Below, in pieces: positions 4,802 to 10,072 of a DNA stretch of 10,072 nucleotides (within the stretch, counting starts at the first letter, position 1; every line of letters begins with the position of its first letter). Under the pieces are notes generated by a model, which searched no databases, was not told where the DNA came from, and saw only the letters and a program-made list of their open reading frames with translations. Made by a program: the position numbers and the translations under genes. Origin of the DNA: Bacteroidota bacterium (GTDB lineage: Bacteria > Bacteroidota > Bacteroidia > Chitinophagales > Chitinophagaceae); contig JAEWDG010000122.1 in NCBI GenBank assembly GCA_023390215.1, positions 1-10,072 of the forward strand. Reading direction: 5' to 3'.

Positions 4802-7750
4802 TTATTTTATTTCAATTTCGTCTACAAAAATATGCGTATCTCCACCCGCGCCTTCATGCCAGTGAGGCATTTTTCCATACTGCTGCGCTTCAACTTTCAG
4901 ATACCTCATTCTTACATCAGGAATTTTAATCTGTAAACGGAGCACCTGTGCATCAGGATCTTCAATGGAAAGAAAATCTCGCGCTTCATAAACTTCATTA
5001 AAATTTTTTCCATCCACTGAGGTCAGTATCCTCAACATTTTAGGCGCTACGATCCACGATCGCACATCTTGCAGAAACCCTATCGAAACTAAATTCACGT
5101 TTTGTATTTTCCCCAGATCCATTGTAAATATGGCATTGTCCTTCTGAAAACCCTGCCAGTAGCCTTTGCGCCAATCCGTGGACCCATACAATCCATCAGT
5201 AAGCGCGGAAGTGCCACCTGCGGCATACTGCGGTTCATATTGAGCTTGATAAGTTATTTTCCAGTTGTTTTTCACGGCTACATATGATGCTATTGATTCG
5301 GCGCTGGAATCTCCTCTTAAATTATAAGCCTTGCTGCGGATAAACGTTGACTTCGTTATCACAAATGGATTGATGTACTTTCTGGACCTGCGTGTGGGTG
5401 CTGTACTATCGGTTGTATAATATATAATTGCTCCTTTTTGCGGAGCGTATATTTTAAGTGTATTTTTTTCCCGGAACGATCTGGACCCTCCATCAATTAC
5501 GGGGTTCAATACCATCTCAGAAGTATTCGGATTCGAAAGGATAGAAGGTTCAGCTACCGGCTTATCGAAAAAAGTTGTTGGTTTCGATCCCATCATCAAC
5601 GTGATCAACCCACCACCAGCAAGGTCATGATGTGTGAAATAAGGAACACTCATAGGTTTGGGCATTAGGGAAGCAGTAGTGCTCAGTAAAGCGCTTTGTA
5701 CAAAATGGTTTGAATCGGAAACATAAGGTGCATTAATAACGAAGGTTCTTCCCTCCGGAAGATTAATTTCCACCAATGGGAAAACCGGCGCCCCAATAAA
5801 ATATCGTTTATCCCCCGGCGTTACGGGGTAAAATCCCATAGCATTCAAAACATACCATGCGCTCATCTGCCCGCAATCTTCATTTCCGATCAAGCCATCG
5901 GGAGCATCTTTATAAAAATCCATCATCACCTTATGCAAATAATATTGTGCCTTAGAGGCCTTCCCTGCATGATCATATAAATGAATGATATGGTGACTGG
6001 GTTCATTACCATGAGCGTATTGCCCTATTAATCCAGTGATGTCAGATTGTTCCCTGCCCGTTGTTATTGAAGATGCAGTAAATAAATCATCCAGTTTTTT
6101 TTCCAACGTCTTAGGTCCGCCACGCATACGCATATACCCGCCAATATCCTGCGGAAAATAAAAGGAATACTGCCAGCTATTCGCTTCTGTGAAATTATTA
6201 TTCACCTCGCTCGGGTCAAAACCCGGTTGCCAGCCTCCGTTATCACGTGGTTGCATAAAACCAGTCTTGAGGTTGAGCATGTTTTTATAATATTGTGCTC
6301 TTTTAATGTACTCCCGGTGATCTGATTCTAACCCCATTTTGCGCGCGTACATGGCTATACACCAATCATCATATGCATACTCCAATGTTTTACTAACGCT
6401 TTCCGCTTCATCAGAAACTTCGATCAAATGTTTGCGTATATACGCGGGCAAACCCAGGTGATTCCATGTTGCGGATTTTTTCATCGCTTCAAGTGCCAAC
6501 GACGTATCGAAGTCATTTATACCTTTTGAATATGCATCCCAGATAACCGGAATAGAATGATAACCAATCATGCAATCTGTTTCACAGCCCGCCAGATCCC
6601 AAACTGGTAATCTGCCCCCCTGCTGATATTCCGTGAGAAAAGTTTTGATATAATCTATACTACGGGGCACATCAATAATGGTATAAAGCGGATGCGCCGC
6701 ACGGTAAGTGTCCCAAAGAGAAAACACAGAATAATATGTGAACCCATTGGCATTGTGAATTTTGTTATCCCTTCCGCGGTACGCGCCGTCCACATCCATA
6801 TTAATGTTGGGAACAACAGCAGTATGATATAAAGCCGTATAAAAAATCCGAAGCTTTGTAGTATCAGAAGATTTCACATCGATTTTTCCCAATTCCTGAT
6901 TCCATTTTTCTTTAGCCTTGTTTTTTATCTCATCAAAATCCCAGTAAGGCAGCTCGTCATTAAGGTTTTTTTTCGCACCATCAATACTCACCGGGGAGAT
7001 TGCCACTTTTACGAACAGATCATTTTGTTCCTTTAAATCAAAACGGAAAAAACCTTTCAGATTCTTACCATCAAAATAAATACTGTCGCGATATAAAACA
7101 TTATTCTTCCACAATCCGGAAGATTGAATTGGCTTTGAGAATTTCGCGACAAAATATACATATTGGTTATCTGCCCAGCCTCTGCTTCGGCGCATACCCG
7201 AAACCGTTACACTGTCATCTATACTGAGAGTGGACTCAAGCACCTCATCGCGATGCAGAAGATCAATGATCACGTAATTATTATCGGGATGATTAAAACG
7301 GTAATGATGAAACCCCACCCGCTCCGTTGCGGTTAATTCAACTTCGATATCATCGTCATCCAGGTGAACAGAATAATATCCTGCTGACGCAGATTCACGT
7401 GTGTGTGAAAATCTCGAACCATATATTTTATTATTGAATGATGGCTCTCCGGTGCCAGGCATAAATAATATGTCGCAGTAATCCGGAACACCCGTTCCGC
7501 TCAAATGCGTATGCGAAAACCCAAAAATAAAATCATCATCATAATGATAACCGCTGCAGCCATCCCATCCTGTAAGTCTGGTGTCCGGGCTAAGTTGAAC
7601 CATACCATGCGGAACTGTGGCTCCCGGATAGGTATGCCCATGTCCACCTGTGCCTATAAAAGGATTGACAAAGCCGGCAAAATCTGTCTGGGCGGATGAC
7701 CCAAGCGAAATCAACACACTCAAACTAACGACTAAAAAATTTTTTTTCAT
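4802..7750 (-). CDS. Secreted GH92 alpha-mannosidase with C-terminal beta-sandwich domains
   Basis: The 982-residue protein opens with a signal peptide (MKKNFLVVSLSVLISLGSSAQ). Glycoside hydrolase family 92 covers about 25-740: NPFIGTGGHGHTYPGATVPHGM (29-50), GWDGCSGYHYDDD (61-73), GFSHTHLSGTG (77-87), SVSKTLEYAYDDW (451-463), TEANSWQYSF (521-530), GNEPSHH (581-587) and GNEDCGQMSAWY (622-633). GH92 enzymes are calcium-dependent, inverting exo-alpha-mannosidases acting on N-glycans and mannans. By comparison with BT3990, E522 is the likely catalytic acid and the acidic pair in GNEDCGQ the likely base region (inference from memory). Residues about 760-825 look like a chitobiase C-terminal/Ig-like domain (YYTTDSTAPT), and 830-982 like an F5/8 type C (CBM32-like) domain (WRKGYWQGF, FTMDLGKIQNV, FVDEIEI). 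GH92 cores are about 730 residues, so this tail is an addition. Linkage specificity cannot be settled. No SusC/SusD genes adjoin. The ATG at 7750 is the only start giving a signal peptide. Confidence 0.95.
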   Translation of the reverse strand: MKKNFLVVSLSVLISLGSSAQTDFAGFVNPFIGTGGHGHTYPGATVPHGMVQLSPDTRLTGWDGCSGYHYDDDFIFGFSHTHLSGTGVPDYCDILFMPGTGEPSFNNKIYGSRFSHTRESASAGYYSVHLDDDDIEVELTATERVGFHHYRFNHPDNNYVIIDLLHRDEVLESTLSIDDSVTVSGMRRSRGWADNQYVYFVAKFSKPIQSSGLWKNNVLYRDSIYFDGKNLKGFFRFDLKEQNDLFVKVAISPVSIDGAKKNLNDELPYWDFDEIKNKAKEKWNQELGKIDVKSSDTTKLRIFYTALYHTAVVPNINMDVDGAYRGRDNKIHNANGFTYYSVFSLWDTYRAAHPLYTIIDVPRSIDYIKTFLTEYQQGGRLPVWDLAGCETDCMIGYHSIPVIWDAYSKGINDFDTSLALEAMKKSATWNHLGLPAYIRKHLIEVSDEAESVSKTLEYAYDDWCIAMYARKMGLESDHREYIKRAQYYKNMLNLKTGFMQPRDNGGWQPGFDPSEVNNNFTEANSWQYSFYFPQDIGGYMRMRGGPKTLEKKLDDLFTASSITTGREQSDITGLIGQYAHGNEPSHHIIHLYDHAGKASKAQYYLHKVMMDFYKDAPDGLIGNEDCGQMSAWYVLNAMGFYPVTPGDKRYFIGAPVFPLVEINLPEGRTFVINAPYVSDSNHFVQSALLSTTASLMPKPMSVPYFTHHDLAGGGLITLMMGSKPTTFFDKPVAEPSILSNPNTSEMVLNPVIDGGSRSFREKNTLKIYAPQKGAIIYYTTDSTAPTRRSRKYINPFVITKSTFIRSKAYNLRGDSSAESIASYVAVKNNWKITYQAQYEPQYAAGGTSALTDGLYGSTDWRKGYWQGFQKDNAIFTMDLGKIQNVNLVSIGFLQDVRSWIVAPKMLRILTSVDGKNFNEVYEARDFLSIEDPDAQVLRLQIKIPDVRMRYLKVEAQQYGKMPHWHEGAGGDTHIFVDEIEIK

Positions 7751-7775
7751 AAAAAAAGCTTCCCGGAAGGAAGCT
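7751..7775 (-). terminator. Terminator-like hairpin after ssb, abutting the GH92 start codon
   Basis: On the minus strand AGCTTCC (7775-7769) pairs with GGAAGCT (7763-7757) around a five-base loop, followed by a seven-T run that ends one base before the GH92 ATG. It begins 32 bases after the ssb stop and has the form of an intrinsic terminator for ssb transcripts. Its position means any transcript reaching GH92 from upstream must read through it. Confidence 0.72.
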
Positions 7776-7807
7776 AATACTTTTCACTCAAAATTTTACG
7801 TATTCAC

Positions 7808-8242
7808 CTAAAATGGAAGATCATCATCCATTGAAGACGCAGAAACCGGTTCAGATCTTTGAGTTGGCGCGTAACCGGTATGTTGTGCCTGCCTGTTATA
7901 ATTTCCCTGAGCACCAGTTTCCGATGCCGAACTGCCTCCAAGCAATTGAATATTCTGAACCCTCAACCTCAGTGTAGCTGCGGCTGCGCCATCTTTCATA
8001 TATCCTTCCGCTTCAGGCGTACCTTCAACATACACAGTTTTTCCTTTGGTTAGGTATTGAGCGATGGCTGTACGATCAGTCCAATAAGCACAATTCACCC
8101 AAATGGTTTTTTCTTTAAGGTTACCCGTTGAATCTTTAAACTTTTCAGTGTGGGCAACATTGAAATTAATCACGTTTTTACCATTCACTTCTTTCTGGAT
8201 GCAATCTCCTCCGAGGTTACCGATAATCTGTAGCTTGATCAT
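7808..8242 (-). CDS. ssb: Single-stranded DNA-binding protein
   Basis: This is a 144-residue bacterial SSB. Residues 1-106 form the OB fold: MIKLQIIGNLGGDCIQKEVNGKNVINFNVAHTE at the start, then the WVNCAYW strand (about 48-54), YLTKGKTVYVEGTPE (63-77) and LRLRVQNIQLLG near 91-102. A glycine/glutamine-rich disordered linker follows (about 103-137). The acidic tip DDDLPF at 139-144 is the site that recruits recombination, repair and replication partners. SSB coats single-stranded DNA as a tetramer. Length and architecture are normal. The ATG at 8242 begins the first beta strand, so the start is secure. The gene lies 139 bases downstream of the S24 repressor gene on the same strand and is followed by a terminator-like hairpin. 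Bacteria often carry more than one ssb; whether this is the main copy cannot be told. Confidence 0.96.
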   Translation of the reverse strand: MIKLQIIGNLGGDCIQKEVNGKNVINFNVAHTEKFKDSTGNLKEKTIWVNCAYWTDRTAIAQYLTKGKTVYVEGTPEAEGYMKDGAAAATLRLRVQNIQLLGGSSASETGAQGNYNRQAQHTGYAPTQRSEPVSASSMDDDLPF

Positions 8243-8381
8243 AACGAATCTGTTTTTAAATTATTAATCGATGTATCTGTTTGCGAAGTTATGATGGGTA
8301 AACTCCCTCCCGTTTTTAGTTTTCCACTAAAACAACTGCATGACCTGTACAACTCAAAGGGTTGCCGGTCTTACCCATTTG

Positions 8382-9143
8382 CTAATTCATTTTCTTTTTT
8401 AATGTGCTCACCTGATCCTGCAGATTATTTACAAGATTGGCGAGAGAATTCACGTCCCATCGTTGCTGCTGGGCCACTTTTCCAATCACTACCTGAGCCT
8501 GCCATAATTCAACCACATCTTCTGCATTCACCTGATAAGGCTGATAGGAAGGATTATCACTCACCAGCGTGAGCTTAGCCCTGGTCCGGTTATTTTTCAC
8601 GATACGCTTGTAAACTATGCCTTCATTACGGCTCACTACAATATAAGCCTGGTTATTTTTTACATCTTCAAAATCTTCAACTTTTTCTCCCACGATAATA
8701 GAACCGCTGGGCGTAGGCAGCATGGAATCCCCAATAATTTCAAAGGCGCGGTAGTTTCCACCTGCCAACATGGGAAGCGTAAAAGTATTCAGTTCGTCAA
8801 TGAACTCACTGTCTGCATAACTCGATAAATATCCCGCAGCTGCTTTCACCGGTACGAAATGGATCAGATTCCTGTCTGCTGACATCATCTTCTGCTGCCT
8901 TCTTTTCGCAAGAAATCCCGATGACCCCGAACCTGTATCACTGAGATCTTTCAATAACAACTCATCCAGTGTAAGTTTGAAAATATCCGCAACGATCTCG
9001 AGCACATCAAGCCGTGGATCGGCGCGTTCTTCTTCATATGCACCCACAAGCGATCTCTTAATATTGAGTCTTTTTGCAAACTCTTCCTGGGTCCATCCAC
9101 GAAGTTTGCGCAGATACTTCAGATTTAATCCAGCTCTTGACAT
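8382..9143 (-). CDS. XRE-family repressor with LexA-like S24 self-cleavage domain
   Basis: From ATG 9143 the protein has 253 residues. Residues 6-63 are a Cro/CI-type helix-turn-helix (LKYLRKLRGWTQEEFAKRL, then SLVGAYEEERADPRLDVL). A basic Ser/Gly linker follows. Residues 95-225 are an S24/LexA-type domain: A103-G104 in KAAAGYL is the expected cleavage bond, S140 in GDSM the nucleophile and K179 in VYKRI the general base. Cleavage-site-to-Ser (37) and Ser-to-Lys (39) spacings are close to those of E. coli LexA. Residues about 229-252 form a short amphipathic helix or coiled coil. The retained residues imply a DNA-binding repressor that could be inactivated by RecA-stimulated self-cleavage, as in LexA and phage CI. 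The frame is open a further 31 codons upstream, but that stretch contains the promoter and putative operators, so the later ATG is chosen. It is not an obvious LexA orthologue because the DNA-binding domain is XRE, not winged helix. No phage genes are in the window. Confidence 0.9.
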   Translation of the reverse strand: MSRAGLNLKYLRKLRGWTQEEFAKRLNIKRSLVGAYEEERADPRLDVLEIVADIFKLTLDELLLKDLSDTGSGSSGFLAKRRQQKMMSADRNLIHFVPVKAAAGYLSSYADSEFIDELNTFTLPMLAGGNYRAFEIIGDSMLPTPSGSIIVGEKVEDFEDVKNNQAYIVVSRNEGIVYKRIVKNNRTRAKLTLVSDNPSYQPYQVNAEDVVELWQAQVVIGKVAQQQRWDVNSLANLVNNLQDQVSTLKKKMN

Positions 9144-9148
9144 AGGAA

Positions 9149-9161
9149 CTAATTTGATTAG
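9149..9161. promoter_or_regulatory. Putative operator 1 of the S24 repressor
   Basis: CTAATTTGATTAG is a 13-base palindrome (CTAAT-N3-ATTAG) centred at 9155. It lies six bases before the repressor start codon and just downstream of the -7 element, about where transcription would begin. It matches the arrangement of a second site centred at 9178. Operator function is inferred. Confidence 0.55.
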
Positions 9162-9163
9162 CA

Positions 9164-9193
9164 CAAATATACTAAATACTTTAGCTTTACAAA
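9164..9193 (-). promoter_or_regulatory. Bacteroidota-type promoter of the S24 repressor gene
   Basis: On the minus strand TTTG (9193-9190) and TATATTTG (9171-9164) are separated by 18 bases, matching the Bacteroidota primary sigma factor consensus (TTTG, about 19 bases, TAnnTTTG). Transcription would start near 9157-9160, giving a leader of roughly 15 bases before ATG 9143. The -7 element lies between two matching palindromes. Confidence 0.72.
9172..9184. promoter_or_regulatory. Putative operator 2 of the S24 repressor
   Basis: CTAAATACTTTAG is a 13-base palindrome (CTAAA-N3-TTTAG) centred at 9178, in the spacer between the -33 and -7 elements. It fits the same pattern as operator 1, both extending to ACTAAW-N3-WTTAGC. 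The centres are 23 bases apart, about two helical turns, suitable for side-by-side repressor dimers. Binding is inferred. Confidence 0.57.
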
Positions 9194-9223
9194 AAATTTT
9201 TTTCCTTACCCTCCTCCGCTGCC

Positions 9224-9231
9224 TATTTTTG
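9224..9231 (+). promoter_or_regulatory. Possible -7 element for the divergent membrane-protein gene
   Basis: TATTTTTG fits the TAnnTTTG element and ends 13 bases before the ATG at 9245, implying a very short leader. No exact TTG occurs at the expected upstream distance; only a T-rich run is present, so the promoter is weaker evidence than the divergent one. Confidence 0.42.
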
Positions 9232-9244
9232 TCCAAATTTCAAC

Positions 9245-9706
9245 ATGCAAACTGTACTTGTTCTTCACAATCTTCTACGCTGGCTGGTTTTGCTTTTCGG
9301 ACTATGGACATTAATAAATGCCATAACCGGATTGAGTGCTAAAAGAGCTTATACGACATCCGACAACCGCAGTAATCTATTATTCATGATCTTTTGTGAT
9401 ATCCAGCTCTTACTGGGTCTGATCCTTTATTTCAATAATCAGTGGTTCGGGAAACTTACAGACAATATGAAAGCCGCAATGCAGGATGCCGCCACTCGGT
9501 TTTTTTCTCTTGAACACGGGCTCATGATGATCATCGCCTGGGTACTTGTACATATCGGACGCAGTGCTGTTAAACGGGCTACGACAGACCGCTCGAAACA
9601 TAAAAAAATGCTGATCTTTTTTGGCTTGGCATTGTTTCTTATACTGGCATCTATTCCCTGGTCTTTCAGACAGGAAATTGCACGTCCTCTTTTCAGGGGA
9701 TTTTAA
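9245..9706 (+). CDS. Four-helix membrane protein, conserved Bacteroidota family, function unknown
   Basis: The 153-residue product has four predicted membrane helices, at about 4-29, 45-64, 89-108 and 121-139, with short polar loops. It resembles a Bacteroidota family often labelled cytochrome b-like (from memory): an N-terminal LHNLLRW motif with H8, a DNRSNLLFMIFCDIQLLLGLILYF helix, an LEHGLMMIIAWVLVHIGRS helix carrying H91 and H103, a DRSKHKK loop and a final IPWSFR. The intramembrane histidines H8, H91 and H103 could bind heme, but the usual b-type spacing is not clear, so this is a weak inference. The ATG at 9245 begins directly at the first helix and follows a TATTTTTG element. It is divergent from the repressor gene by 101 bases and may share its regulatory region. 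surE begins 16 bases downstream, so the two genes are probably co-transcribed. Function is unknown. Confidence 0.82.
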   Translation: MQTVLVLHNLLRWLVLLFGLWTLINAITGLSAKRAYTTSDNRSNLLFMIFCDIQLLLGLILYFNNQWFGKLTDNMKAAMQDAATRFFSLEHGLMMIIAWVLVHIGRSAVKRATTDRSKHKKMLIFFGLALFLILASIPWSFRQEIARPLFRGF

Positions 9707-9722
9707 TGATTGAAAACTCACT

Positions 9723-10072
9723 ATGGCGAAAAAGAAAAGCAGGCCGGTAATCCTGATAACCAATGATGATGATGTTACCTCACCGGGTATCCGAAGCCTG
9801 GTGGAAGCTGTGAAAGATCTCGGAGAAGTAGTAGTAGTTGCACCGGATAAACCTCAAAGCGGAATGGGACATGCCATTACGATTGGTTCTCCACTTCGTA
9901 TGAGTAAGGTGAACCTGTTTGGTGATATACAGGCATGGCAAACCAGCGGCACACCGGTAGATTGCGTTAAACTGGCAGTTGATAAGATTCTTCACCGCAA
10001 ACCCGACCTCTGCCTGAGCGGAATCAATCATGGAGCAAATCACTCCATCAATGTGATCTATTCCGGCACTAT
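9723..10072 (+). CDS. surE: 5'/3'-nucleotidase SurE (3' end outside window)
   Basis: The first 116 codons from ATG 9723 encode the N-terminal half of a SurE-type nucleotidase, a metal-dependent cytoplasmic phosphatase that releases phosphate from nucleoside 5'- and 3'-monophosphates. Metal ligands by comparison with Thermotoga maritima SurE (D8, D9, S39, N95) are D15 and D16 in ILITNDD, S46 in APDKPQSGMGHAIT, and N102 in SGINHGANHSINVIYSGT. The TSGTPVDCVKLA stretch (74-85) is also typical. One oddity is that the nearly invariant glycine after the two aspartates (NDDG) is Asp here (D17), in a short GAT-repeat context. The ATG is followed by a short basic leader (AKKKSRP) and then the first beta strand, so the start is sound. 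It lies 16 bases after the membrane-protein stop on the same strand. The family is usually about 250 residues, so roughly half is missing beyond the window edge. Confidence 0.94.
   Translation, partial: MAKKKSRPVILITNDDDVTSPGIRSLVEAVKDLGEVVVVAPDKPQSGMGHAITIGSPLRMSKVNLFGDIQAWQTSGTPVDCVKLAVDKILHRKPDLCLSGINHGANHSINVIYSGT

Noticed and set aside
7773..7785. Third copy of the CTAAW-N3-WTTAG operator near the GH92 start
   Set aside because: Only the left half (CTAAT) matches. The right half is TTTCA, and the site overlaps the terminator-like hairpin.
7851..9143. Prophage or mobile element suggested by a CI-like repressor next to ssb
   Set aside because: No integrase, structural phage genes, attachment repeats or tRNA are visible, and the flanking genes look like ordinary chromosomal genes.
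9144..9236. In-frame extension of the S24 repressor by 31 residues to an upstream start
   Set aside because: The extension is basic and unlike XRE N-termini, and it would run through the promoter and both putative operators. The ATG at 9143 directly precedes the helix-turn-helix.

Overview
The window looks like a chromosomal stretch of a Bacteroidota bacterium, most likely near the Chitinophagaceae (lineage is inference). Pointers are the absence of clear Shine-Dalgarno sequences, a promoter of the Bacteroidota TTG-N18-TAnnTTTG type, an SSB ending in DDDLPF, a GH92 mannosidase with a beta-sandwich tail, and palindromic repeats built on ACCTATAAGGT. Ten genes are supported, two of them cut by the window edges. 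Intergenic gaps are short (largest 138 bases), and there is no insertion sequence, tRNA, rRNA or CRISPR array.

Bases 1-2227 (minus strand) carry a two-gene unit: a dicarboxylate/amino-acid symporter of the GltP/DctA family with an unusual helical insert after its first membrane helix, then an overlapping DedA-family membrane protein with an unusual exported N-terminal domain. Diverging from it, 2356-3843 (plus) encodes a cationic-amino-acid-transporter-like APC permease, closed by a strong intrinsic terminator.

Bases 3903-4338 form a small cassette. Two copies of one imperfect palindrome, in opposite orientation, bracket a gene for a small secreted protein of unknown function, and one copy supplies its stop codon. 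Upstream on the minus strand lie an NTF2/SnoaL-like lipoprotein and a 982-residue secreted GH92 alpha-mannosidase with C-terminal beta-sandwich domains; these two are 9 bases apart and probably co-transcribed. No SusC/SusD pair is visible, so this is not a recognisable complete polysaccharide utilisation locus.

Further upstream on the same strand come ssb and a gene for an XRE-type repressor with a LexA-like S24 domain that keeps the Ala-Gly cleavage site and the Ser/Lys dyad. Its promoter region holds two matching 13-base palindromes (CTAAW-N3-WTTAG), 23 bases centre to centre, the best candidate for its operators. A terminator-like hairpin after ssb ends in a U-run that touches the GH92 start codon.

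On the plus strand from 9245, diverging from the repressor, are a conserved-looking four-helix membrane protein and the 5' part of surE. The most notable signals are the paired operators of the damage-type repressor next to ssb, the repeat-bracketed secreted gene, the hairpin at the mannosidase start, and the two membrane proteins with extra extracytoplasmic domains.
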